Below are positions 1 to 6,836 of a DNA stretch of 13,562 nt, piece by piece. This DNA is from Deltaproteobacteria bacterium (GTDB lineage Bacteria; Myxococcota_A; Polyangia; HGW-17; SLPX01): the NCBI GenBank assembly GCA_011390535.1, contig JAABSF010000022.1, positions 1-13,562 of the forward strand, written 5' to 3'. How positions within the stretch are numbered: the stretch's first letter is position 1; each line of letters begins with the position of its first letter. Under the pieces are notes generated by a model. That model was not told the DNA's origin, made no database searches, and saw nothing but the letters and a program-made list of their open reading frames with translations. A program made the translations under genes and the position numbers.

Positions 1-19
1 AAGAAATCAACATTTCAGA

Positions 20-1639
20 ATGAAACATAATTCACAATCAACCCTTCCAGCATCACATTTTTGGCGCTTTGTGTTATTGTCGCTCTTAACCTTCCTGCCT
101 TGTGCCGGTTGCGCAGACACCTCGCCCGGCCGTCCGGAAAAACCTGATTCAGGAGGACTGTTGGATGGTTCCACCATTCTCGACGGAAATGCAGATTCAG
201 ATTCATCCATAGACGCCGGTTTGTATGACGCATCACAGATCGACTCCTCCATCCAGGATGCTTCAAACATAGACGGACATTCCCCCGATGACGACGGGGG
301 AACCTGTACAGATATTCCCGAACCCGCTGCCGTGTCCCTGTCGCCTCTCCAAGGAGAAAGTCCTCCTGGGGTTTTCGAATCCACAACCGTAAACGGCTTT
401 AACGACGATTATTTATATAATAGCGCGCACGAATTGAAGATCGGAGTTCGCCGCGAGTGGGGTGGGAGCATTATCTTTTTCGGGATGGACAATGGAAACC
501 CAGGGATGAATGCTACAAACGCAGTTGATGCCAACGACACAGGGCGGGAGGTTCAGGTTGCTTTTTATGATCCGGATCGAATAATGCAAAATTGCGCCTG
601 GAATGCTTCTTGTGTCACATCTCCCACTGAATGCCCCAACTCCATAACCTATCTCGGGTGGAACCCCGTGCAAGGGGGTAATCGTTGCAACAACGGGTCA
701 GGCGTTGAAACTGTTGAAATGTCCGACGGAGCTCTCACTGTGTCTACTATCCCTTATTTCTGGAACCCTAACTGGGACAGACAAGACTGCGAATCAGCGG
801 CTTGCAACGACCCTTCACTCAGCGTCCGTCAGTCAGATGTAAGAGTGATTCAAAAGGCCCGTTTCGTCCGCCACCACGTAGTGGAATTGGATTATACCGT
901 CATCAATCTTTCCAACCTGGATCATGCATCCACCGCACAAGAATTTCCCACAGTATACACCGGTAACGGAAACAACAGCCCCGACTTGTGGAGACTCTTC
1001 AATTCGCAAGGAGTGGAGATAGATATCTCAACACCCGGAAACGATGGTTTTTTCTACGAAAATTTTTCCAGCCCGGGCGGATGGGTAACAATGCAAGACG
1101 ATAATCTTACATATGGAATTGGTCTCTATACAGAAAATCGTCTTTCAACTTGGCAAGGCTGGCAGAACCGCTCCCTGCCTTTTAACAACTTCCGTCCCAT
1201 TTTTCCTTTCGCCATACCGGGTAATGGGACTGTACGAGCACGCTCCTATCTAATTCTTGGAAATCAGGGAACCGTTGCCTCTGAAGCCCAGTGGCTGGAT
1301 GATAACCTTCCGCCGTTCGGCCGACTGGATTCTCCTACCGCCGACGAGTCGGTTACCGGAGTTATTCCGGTTCAAGGGTGGGCTCAAGATAATCAAGGAG
1401 TGGTTTCAGTAAGCCTGATAGTGGATGGTAACATCACCTTACCACTTGATTACGGTAATGCGCGACCTGATGTATGCAGCGTTTGGCCGGCGTATTCAAA
1501 CTGTGAAAACACCGGTTTCCAGGGCACTCTCGACACCGATAGCCTTACACCATGTCCCCATTTGCTTGAAATCGCCGCAACCGACGAAGACGGCAACACC
1601 AGGATCATCGACAGCCGCAGAATTTTCGTTGTAAACTGA
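20..1639 (+). CDS. Asp-linker surface lipoprotein with C-terminal Ig-like domain
   Basis: A 539-aa predicted lipoprotein. Residues 1-30 form a signal peptide with a hydrophobic core (FVLLSLLTFL) ending in PCAG before Cys31, the likely lipidated residue; the lipobox is loose because Cys, not Leu, sits at -3. Residues about 40-95 are a low-complexity linker rich in Asp, Ser, Gly and Ala. The middle (about 100-425) is rich in Trp, Asn and aromatic residues, looks like a beta-rich extracellular domain, and is not recognised. Residues about 428-539 match the Ig-like pattern seen in many secreted bacterial proteins: LDSP, then VQGWAQDNQGV, VDG, RPDVC, GFQGTLDT, and AATDEDGNT before the final strand. 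It probably sits on the outer membrane facing outward. The frame is open to the left edge and no Shine-Dalgarno is visible, so ATG 20 rests on the signal peptide. Function unknown. Confidence 0.85.
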   Translation: MKHNSQSTLPASHFWRFVLLSLLTFLPCAGCADTSPGRPEKPDSGGLLDGSTILDGNADSDSSIDAGLYDASQIDSSIQDASNIDGHSPDDDGGTCTDIPEPAAVSLSPLQGESPPGVFESTTVNGFNDDYLYNSAHELKIGVRREWGGSIIFFGMDNGNPGMNATNAVDANDTGREVQVAFYDPDRIMQNCAWNASCVTSPTECPNSITYLGWNPVQGGNRCNNGSGVETVEMSDGALTVSTIPYFWNPNWDRQDCESAACNDPSLSVRQSDVRVIQKARFVRHHVVELDYTVINLSNLDHASTAQEFPTVYTGNGNNSPDLWRLFNSQGVEIDISTPGNDGFFYENFSSPGGWVTMQDDNLTYGIGLYTENRLSTWQGWQNRSLPFNNFRPIFPFAIPGNGTVRARSYLILGNQGTVASEAQWLDDNLPPFGRLDSPTADESVTGVIPVQGWAQDNQGVVSVSLIVDGNITLPLDYGNARPDVCSVWPAYSNCENTGFQGTLDTDSLTPCPHLLEIAATDEDGNTRIIDSRRIFVVN

Positions 1640-1705
1640 CCTTTCGGTTTAATGGATAGATGACCAAAATCAACAACTCGTCATCAATGACTCTCTGGTA
1701 AATTT

Positions 1706-1735
1706 TTGTTTGTTTAAATCCAGTTATGATATAAT
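1706..1735 (+). promoter_or_regulatory. Predicted sigma70 promoter with extended -10, for the Cys-rich lipoprotein gene
   Basis: A perfect TATAAT at 1730-1735 is preceded by TG and one spacer base (1727-1729), giving an extended -10 element. A partial -35, TTGTTT, lies at 1706-1711 with an 18-base spacer. The expected start is near 1742, leaving an AT-rich leader of about 80 nt before ATG 1822. Confidence 0.65.
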
Positions 1736-1777
1736 AAACGTTCTTCTGAACTTTAAAACAACATGTTCTTTTAAAAC

Positions 1778-1801
1778 GATATCTTTTAGAATGATATCTT
1801 T
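1778..1801 (+). repeat. Two direct copies of GATATCTTT in the lipoprotein leader
   Basis: GATATCTTT occurs at 1778-1786 and again at 1793-1801, a 15-base period, between the predicted transcription start and the ribosome binding site. It could be a binding site or only a product of the AT-rich leader. The copies are seen directly; any role is inferred. Confidence 0.5.
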
Positions 1802-1821
1802 CGTAACTTAGGAGTTAAAAA

Positions 1822-2553
1822 ATGAGAAAAACAGCACTTCCCTTAATATCAGCCTTTCTTTTCCTGTTCTTTTCCGCTGCATGTGGAGATGACGGCGGAA
1901 ACGGCGAAAACAATAACAACGAAACAGATGCTGCGGTAGAGTTTGACGGCGATGTAGATGTCGATGCAGACGTGGATGTGGATGCAGGAGAGGAAAGCGA
2001 CGCAGGAGAAGACATCGACGCTGGAGAACCCGATGAGAATCAGGGGATTGGGTCCGGATGCTCCTGCAGCGGGGAAGAATGCGAACAAATGGGCGTACCG
2101 GTCCCCAACGGCGGCACTATAAATGGGTGCGACGATGTCCCCACCGACTGGACAGGAGCTGAAAGGGTCTGTCTAAGGACTTATGAAGGGGATATCGCAA
2201 ATAACACTTACTTTGCCAATGGTTATTGCTCTCTTATGGCGGTAGCCTGCGAAGGAAGCGGCATCATCTGTAACAACGCCGTCATGGGAGACTATGACAA
2301 CATGTCAGAGTGCCCTGAAGGCACCGTGATGGTCACCGACACGGTTTTAGTCAATGTAATGGGGTCCGAGGCAACCATTCAAAACAAAAACTGCGTGATC
2401 CCTTGTGAAGCAACCGGAGATTGCAGAGAAGATGAGCTTGACCCGGTGCTGGAAAATGCACCCACCCAATATGAATGCATGGAAAAAGATGGCATCAAAT
2501 TCTGCTTTGATCCTCGCAACCTCTCCGAGGACTATTCTGTAACCGCGTTCTAA
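1822..2553 (+). CDS. Cys-rich lipoprotein with Asp-repeat linker
   Basis: A 243-aa predicted lipoprotein. The signal peptide has a strong core (LFLFF) and the lipobox FSAA before Cys21; the following GDD shows no clear inner-membrane retention signal. Residues about 23-75 are a disordered Asn/Asp/Glu/Ala linker in which Asp alternates with Val, Ala or Gly. From residue 80 onward there are 14 cysteines, an even number, as in CSCSGEEC, which suggests several disulfides in an exported domain of about 165 residues. The start is supported by AGGAG at 1810-1814, seven bases before ATG. It follows the other Asp-linker lipoprotein on the same strand but has its own predicted promoter. I do not recognise a named domain. 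A structural or binding role at the cell surface is inference only. Confidence 0.88.
   Translation: MRKTALPLISAFLFLFFSAACGDDGGNGENNNNETDAAVEFDGDVDVDADVDVDAGEESDAGEDIDAGEPDENQGIGSGCSCSGEECEQMGVPVPNGGTINGCDDVPTDWTGAERVCLRTYEGDIANNTYFANGYCSLMAVACEGSGIICNNAVMGDYDNMSECPEGTVMVTDTVLVNVMGSEATIQNKNCVIPCEATGDCREDELDPVLENAPTQYECMEKDGIKFCFDPRNLSEDYSVTAF
1945..1986 (+). repeat. Hexanucleotide array coding for Asp-X dipeptides
   Basis: Seven in-frame hexamers of the form GAY-GNN encode DG DV DV DA DV DV DA (residues 42-55) inside the lipoprotein linker. The third bases vary, so the array is degenerate and not a young perfect repeat, suggesting selection for the acidic dipeptide pattern. Copy number may still vary between strains. 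Confidence 0.7.
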
Positions 2554-2604
2554 CATTCATATCAAAAATCTTTTCTTGTTTAACCTTATAGTCTTTACGG
2601 CGCG

Positions 2605-2633
2605 TTGACACGGACATAATTGAGGGGTAGGTT
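2605..2633 (+). promoter_or_regulatory. Candidate sigma70 promoter for the zinc-binding protein gene
   Basis: A perfect TTGACA (2605-2610) is followed after 17 bases by TAGGTT (2628-2633), a poor -10 with three of six consensus bases. The start would fall near 2640, immediately before ATG 2641 of the short upstream ORF, which would make that ORF leaderless. The -35 is convincing; the -10 is weak. Confidence 0.4.
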
Positions 2634-2687
2634 ATCTTTAATGGTCGCGATGACTGTAAAATATCAAGATGTCGCGGGGAAGATAAC
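2631..2687. repeat. Long-range inverted repeat GTTATCTT / AAGATAAC
   Basis: GTTATCTT (2631-2638) and AAGATAAC (2680-2687) are a perfect 8-bp inverted repeat. A second complementary pair lies inside it: CGCGA at 2646-2650 and TCGCG at 2672-2676. In RNA these could fold into a stem that hides the region before ATG 2694. If the promoter at 2605-2633 is right, the left arm lies at or before the transcription start, and the repeat would have to act as DNA. Confidence 0.4.
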
Positions 2688-2697
2688 ATCAAAATGA
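2641..2697 (+). CDS. Possible 18-aa upstream ORF overlapping the zinc-protein start
   Basis: ATG 2641 opens a frame coding MVAMTVKYQDVAGKITSK. Its TGA at 2695-2697 overlaps ATG 2694-2696 of the next gene in an ATGA arrangement, the classic layout for translational coupling. The downstream gene has only a distant GGGGAAG as ribosome binding site, which would suit coupling. No good Shine-Dalgarno precedes ATG 2641. An ORF of this size can arise by chance, so confidence is low. Confidence 0.25.
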   Translation: MVAMTVKYQDVAGKITSK

Positions 2698-2903
2698 CCA
2701 AGAAAGCTTTTGGCCGCTGTTGCGTTTGCCGTAAAGAAATCCCATATGGCGCGGATTATTATCGATGCTCTGTGGGCACCTGTAACCTTGGAAAGATCAA
2801 GCTGTTGTTTTGTTGCGTAAAATGCTGGGAAGATCACTTACCCACTGCAAGACACAAAAGCGCCGACTATATAAAAGAGACCGCACCTTCAGAACAAAAG
2901 TAA
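2694..2903 (+). CDS. Small Cys/His zinc-binding protein
   Basis: A 69-aa protein dominated by metal-ligand pairs: C9-C10-x-C12, C25-x4-C30, C40-C41-x2-C44, then H48 and H54. The CWEDHLPTARH stretch looks like the closing part of a treble-clef or MYM/FCS-type zinc finger; two zinc ions are possible. From memory, similar short proteins with RCSV.TCN and FC..CW..H.P..RH occur in Myxococcota-like genomes, always of unknown function; I cannot verify this here. The C-terminal 15 residues are polar and probably disordered. It is a lone plus-strand gene converging with the 366-aa gene. A cytoplasmic regulatory or protein-binding role is a guess. The coding call rests on the dense, ordered ligand pattern. 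Confidence 0.75.
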   Translation: MTKKAFGRCCVCRKEIPYGADYYRCSVGTCNLGKIKLLFCCVKCWEDHLPTARHKSADYIKETAPSEQK

Positions 2904-2937
2904 AAAACAAGAAAAAACAGGTGATATCGCGAATTCC

Positions 2938-2979
2938 GCTGCAGCAAAACTGCACATAAGAACCGCAGCAGGGATTTTT
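2938..2979. terminator. Weak hairpin region between convergent genes
   Basis: TGCAG-caaaa-CTGCA (2940-2954) forms a 5-bp stem, and GCTGC/GCAGC arms (2938-2942, 2965-2969) allow a larger alternative. TTTTT at 2975-2979 follows on the plus strand; minus-strand T runs lie further off, at about 2911-2922. Its position between two convergent stop codons fits a two-way terminator, but the stem is poor. Confidence 0.3.
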
Positions 2980-2980
2980 C

Positions 2981-4081
2981 CTAAGATTTCTTCTTTCTCA
3001 GCCGAGCAACTGCTGCATTACGTAACGCCGCTGAAACATTTTTTGAGCGACTCAGAGACTTAAGCTCTTTGGGGCGAAGATGAGACACCAGCTTTAGAGC
3101 CAAATCCAAAGGGGTCTTGGCATTTGCTACGAGGTTGGATTTAACCTGGTATAGCTTTATCCACTCACGCTGTCGTGCAATATAACGCAAAGCATCTTCA
3201 GGGGTCTGTGGGTTCTTGGAAAGCCGCACCACCTCCATCTCTGTTACGAGTGGCGATTTTATTGCGGCCATAGCCACCATCTTGTTGGAATCACGCATCA
3301 ATAGAGAGCGATGAAAAACGTTCCCCGTTATGGCAAGCCTAATCTTTTCAGATACACTCAGGTGCTCGACTTGAATTCTCCCCTTGCTCTTTTTTCCGCC
3401 TTCTTCTTCTTCTAAGTCTGCCTCGCCCACACCTTCTAAAGCATTCTTGAATTTTAGATTCTTCTCTTCCTCAATTAGTGCTTGATCTATCGGATCTTCC
3501 TCGGAGGCCTCCATCCCTATAGCTTTCAACATCTCTTTGTATGCCGGAAGCTTCAGCTCAAGTTTATTCCTGGCGGCAAATTCTATGCACCGATTCGCTG
3601 TAGACATTCTCGTATTACGGTTCAGATATATCTGCTCAATTATTGGGGGACATGATAACAGCCTGCGTTCGTTTCTTGCCAAAATCTCTATCTCTTGTTC
3701 ACTCAGTTTCGGGGTGATAGAGCGCAGAGACTCATCTGCGACCTTCCTGTTCAAAATGATTTTTTGAACCATTTTCGGTCGCCCCACAACCGTATGTGCC
3801 ACTAAATCCAACACCATCTCATGAAGGTCTTCAGATTCAACCGCTGATTCAACCACAGAATCGGGCAGCTCCGTCATTGAACGTGTCGCTGTCTTACTCA
3901 GTTCTTCATCCCCGGAGACGTGTAGCTGATAGAGAGCCGTCACCAGGTCAAGCGCATCCAAGCCCGGAGCAACACCTTTGGCGGTGATTTTTTTCATCTT
4001 GAAGGGAGCGTCCGGTCCGGTAAGCTTATAAACTTGGGGTGAAACCTCTTCTTTTCTTAGGGGCCTCTTCTCAAAAGTCAT
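2981..4081 (-). CDS. Conserved repeat-like protein of unknown function
   Basis: A 366-aa soluble protein with no signal peptide or membrane segment, rich in short helices. It looks like two halves: residues about 60-175 (with LARNERRLLSCPPIIEQIYLN) and about 240-360 (with SEKIRLAITGN, LLMRDSNKMV, IARQREWIKLYQVKSNLV, AKTPLDLALKLV). They are joined by an acidic then basic linker near 213-236. Repeating motifs of the form 'residual Asn/Asp, helix, P or T, helix' suggest an alpha-solenoid or HEAT-like fold. From memory the REWIKLYQVK...KTPL segment recurs in hypothetical proteins of Myxococcota-like genomes. The C-terminus is basic (RLRKKKS). GAGAGGA lies 11 bases before ATG 4081. It follows the EF-G-like gene on the same strand after 294 bases, so it probably has its own promoter. 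Function unknown; a scaffold role is inferred. Confidence 0.85.
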   Translation of the reverse strand: MTFEKRPLRKEEVSPQVYKLTGPDAPFKMKKITAKGVAPGLDALDLVTALYQLHVSGDEELSKTATRSMTELPDSVVESAVESEDLHEMVLDLVAHTVVGRPKMVQKIILNRKVADESLRSITPKLSEQEIEILARNERRLLSCPPIIEQIYLNRNTRMSTANRCIEFAARNKLELKLPAYKEMLKAIGMEASEEDPIDQALIEEEKNLKFKNALEGVGEADLEEEEGGKKSKGRIQVEHLSVSEKIRLAITGNVFHRSLLMRDSNKMVAMAAIKSPLVTEMEVVRLSKNPQTPEDALRYIARQREWIKLYQVKSNLVANAKTPLDLALKLVSHLRPKELKSLSRSKNVSAALRNAAVARLRKKKS

Positions 4082-4375
4082 TTACAAATCCATCCTCTCT
4101 CCAAAACAATATACTGCCGCTGAATGAGCATATATAACCACAATTAATTATGAGCAACAACAATACTCTTGGAGTAGATCAATATTAAAGCCTTGAAAAG
4201 GGGTTTGGCAATTAGTGTGTAGCGGTTCCCGAAAATATGAAGGGATCATAGTGATCGGAGCGATCGGGATAATCGGGGCAAGCGGGGAGCGAAAGGAAAA
4301 ATCGATCTATTAGGGCTCTCATGTTTGTCCGGATCTCAATGAGTTCCCGTTTAACGTACGGTAAAAACCAGAGGA
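4082..4375. other. Intergenic region before the 366-aa gene, with overlapping GATC palindromes
   Basis: This AT-rich stretch holds no convincing ORF. Close to the 366-aa gene there are minus-strand AT boxes near 4130-4136 that could serve as a -10, but no clear -35. At 4244-4265 two palindromes overlap: GATCA-tag-TGATC and GATCG-gag-CGATC share the middle GATC. They are followed by G-rich sequence to about 4291. I see no strong terminator for the EF-G-like gene. Confidence 0.5.
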
Positions 4376-6490
4376 TTAGTCTTCTTCGTCCAGCTTGGCT
4401 TCAGCAACTATCTTTTCCGCCAAATTGCTGGGAAGTTGTTCATACTGGGAAAAGCCCATAGTAAAGCTCCCCCGTCCCTGGGTCATTGAATCCAAATCCG
4501 CTGCATATCGCTGTATCTCAGACAACGGTATTTGTGCCTTGATCACCTGGTTCTTGCCGACGGCCTCCATACCTAACACACGCCCGCGTTTGGAATTAAT
4601 ATCACCCATAATGTCGCCCATACAATCTTCAGGACAAACAACCTCCATGTTGTATATCGGCTCCAGCAAAACCGGGTTCCCTTTTGCCACGGCTGCCTGA
4701 AAACCTTTGGACCCGGCTGCTTGGAAAGCGTAGTCAGAGGAGTCTACGTCGTGATACTTTCCATCCAAAAGCCTCACCTTTATGTTCATCACCGGGTAGC
4801 CTGCGATGACACCCTTGGCCATCCTGTCCAAGATTCCCTTTTCAACAGATGGCCTGTATGTCTGAGGAATAGAGCCACCGAAGATCTTATCTACAAACTG
4901 AAAATATCCGCCGTATGAAAGCTCTTTGACTTCAGCGCCGTCATCTGCTTGCTCTTTGCCTTTCATGGGCTCCAGCTCGATAAAACAAATACCATACTGT
5001 CCACGACCGCCACTCTGTTTTTTGTGTTTTCCCTCTGTCCGATCAACCTTTCGGGTGATGGTTTCCCTGTAAGGAACTCTGGGCAAAGACATCTCAACCT
5101 CAACACCCATCCGCTTCAGCTTCTCCACCGATGTATCAACATGGATCTGCCCCATCCCGCCAAGCACCATCTCACCAAAATCCGGATCCCGCTCAACACT
5201 GAGGGTTATATCTTCCGCCTTAATTTCGTTCAGCTTCGCACCGAGTCGATCTTCGTCGGATTTGGACTTCGGCCTGATAGCATAAAAAGTTACAGGCTCG
5301 GGGATCTCCGGTTTCTCAAACACCATGTCACCACCGGCGGTGAGGGTATCTCCGGTGTCGGTGCTTTTCAGTTTAGCCACCGCTACAAGATCTCCCGCAG
5401 CTGCATTAGACACCGTCTCTCGTTTTTTACCTTGAAGCACATAGAGTTGACTGAACCGTTCTTTCTCTCTCTTGCCGGAATTGAAAACATTAGAATCGGA
5501 TTTCAAATTCCCGGTAATCACGCGCATCATACTCAGACGGCCTATGTCGGCACCGGCGGTCTTATAAACAAACCCGCCAAACTCCTCTTCGTTAACGGCT
5601 TTGCATTCAATCTCTTCATCACCTTTCCTCGCCTTGAACACAGAACCGTCTAATGGGCTGGGGAACGTGTCTACTATAAGATTCATTAAAGGCTGCACTC
5701 CCACATTCTGCTTTGCAGAACCACACAATACCGGGATAAGCTCACCTTTGGCGATGGCCTTTCTGAGACCTGAATTTATCTCGTCGGAAGAGAGCTCTTC
5801 GCTCTCGAGATATTTCTCCATCAAGGCATCATCACTCTCAGCGATCATCTCGATGAAGGCCACCCGCGCACTCTCAGCTGAGTCGCTCATCTCTGCGGGG
5901 ATGTCCGTTTCAACAACTTTTGATCCGCCATCTTCAAACATGAGCGCCTTGCCCTTCAGAAGATCGACGACACCCTTAAAATCCTGCTCCTTGCCGATCG
6001 GTATCTGCAGCGCCACCGCTTTTCTGCTAAGGTTCTCCTGGATATCAGCCAAGACAGTATCGAAATTGGCCCTCTCTTGATCCATCTTGCTCACAAAAAT
6101 AGCACGGGGAAGATCCAGATCATCACAAAAACTCCAAGCTTTTTCCGTATTGACCATTACCCCATCGGTGCCTGAAACCACAATTACGGCTCCATCAGAC
6201 ACTCGCATTGCCATCTGGGTGTCATACATGAAATCACTCGCACCCGGAGTATCAAGGATATTGATCCTGCATTTTGACCACTCGACATAACCAACCGCAG
6301 CGCTGATGGTGCTCGTACGCTTTATCTCCTCGGGTTCAAAATCAAAATTTGAATTACCCTCATCCACCGAACCCAAACGAGTCACCATCTTAGCGTCAAA
6401 AAGCATTGCCTCGCAAAGAGTGGTCTTTCCTGATCCACGCTGGCCGGCAAAGGCCACATTCCTCAAATCTTTGCTGTCATAAAACTTCAT
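4376..6490 (-). CDS. fusA-like: Elongation factor G-like GTPase (EF-G paralogue)
   Basis: A 704-aa protein with the whole EF-G layout: GTPase domain (1-280), domain II (about 300-390), domain III, domain IV (about 480-600, with HKKQSGGRGQYG and FVDKIFGGSIPQTYRPSVEKG) and domain V to the end. G motifs: P-loop GQRGSGKT (16-23), switch I RTSTI (58-62), DTPGA (80-84), SKMD (134-137) and GSA (257-259). Canonical EF-G has DTPGH and NKMD; here the catalytic His is Ala and the guanine-binding Asn is Ser. LGSVDEGN and DFEPEEIKR place it with the EF-G-like (EF-G2) subfamily, not the main EF-G of the str operon. No ribosomal genes adjoin it. An in-frame upstream start at 6559 exists, but ATG 6490 follows AGGACAGGA and begins at the conserved N-terminus. 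It likely binds ribosomes; its exact role is unknown. Confidence 0.93.
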   Translation of the reverse strand: MKFYDSKDLRNVAFAGQRGSGKTTLCEAMLFDAKMVTRLGSVDEGNSNFDFEPEEIKRTSTISAAVGYVEWSKCRINILDTPGASDFMYDTQMAMRVSDGAVIVVSGTDGVMVNTEKAWSFCDDLDLPRAIFVSKMDQERANFDTVLADIQENLSRKAVALQIPIGKEQDFKGVVDLLKGKALMFEDGGSKVVETDIPAEMSDSAESARVAFIEMIAESDDALMEKYLESEELSSDEINSGLRKAIAKGELIPVLCGSAKQNVGVQPLMNLIVDTFPSPLDGSVFKARKGDEEIECKAVNEEEFGGFVYKTAGADIGRLSMMRVITGNLKSDSNVFNSGKREKERFSQLYVLQGKKRETVSNAAAGDLVAVAKLKSTDTGDTLTAGGDMVFEKPEIPEPVTFYAIRPKSKSDEDRLGAKLNEIKAEDITLSVERDPDFGEMVLGGMGQIHVDTSVEKLKRMGVEVEMSLPRVPYRETITRKVDRTEGKHKKQSGGRGQYGICFIELEPMKGKEQADDGAEVKELSYGGYFQFVDKIFGGSIPQTYRPSVEKGILDRMAKGVIAGYPVMNIKVRLLDGKYHDVDSSDYAFQAAGSKGFQAAVAKGNPVLLEPIYNMEVVCPEDCMGDIMGDINSKRGRVLGMEAVGKNQVIKAQIPLSEIQRYAADLDSMTQGRGSFTMGFSQYEQLPSNLAEKIVAEAKLDEED

Positions 6491-6836
6491 TGTGCTTCCT
6501 GTCCTCCCGAGCTTTTGGGATTCATCATAAAAACCGTCGGCTTGGCAAAAGACCACCATCTCTCATGAACGACATGGCTCTAAACCTTGGTTTTCAGAAC
6601 AAACCCTTAGTTTCTTCTTTCTTTGCTTTCTTGTTCTCTCTGTATAAACGGCGCAAAGCCGTGAAACGATCCAAACCTTCCTACTCCAACTTCAAAGACA
6701 ATCAAAATTCAGCTTAACAAAACCGAACTGCCGGATTAATGGAGCGACTTGGAAAAACCAACATATAAGACCTGAGTCACTGAAGGGTCAAGCATAAAAC
6801 AAACCGCGTTTCAGGAACACCGGCAACCTTCCCATC
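6491..6836. other. 346-base gene-free region upstream of the EF-G-like gene
   Basis: No convincing ORF is present; the plus-strand reading at 6406-6717 shadows the EF-G-like gene end. ACGGC-gcaaa-GCCGT (6648-6662) forms a 5-bp hairpin followed on the minus strand by TTTAT, a possible weak terminator for coaX or a leader structure. A candidate minus-strand promoter lies at 6762-6791. The rest is pyrimidine-rich on the plus strand near 6608-6640, with no recognisable RNA gene. Confidence 0.5.
6762..6791 (-). promoter_or_regulatory. Candidate promoter for the EF-G-like gene
   Basis: On the minus strand TTGACC (6791-6786, five of six consensus bases) is followed after 18 bases by TATATG (6767-6762, four of six). 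Transcription would begin near 6755 and give a leader of about 265 nt before ATG 6490. Confidence 0.4.

Noticed and set aside
4949..5653. 234-aa plus-strand open frame inside the EF-G-like gene
   Set aside because: It is fully antisense to clearly conserved EF-G domains II-IV and shows no domain or ribosome binding site.
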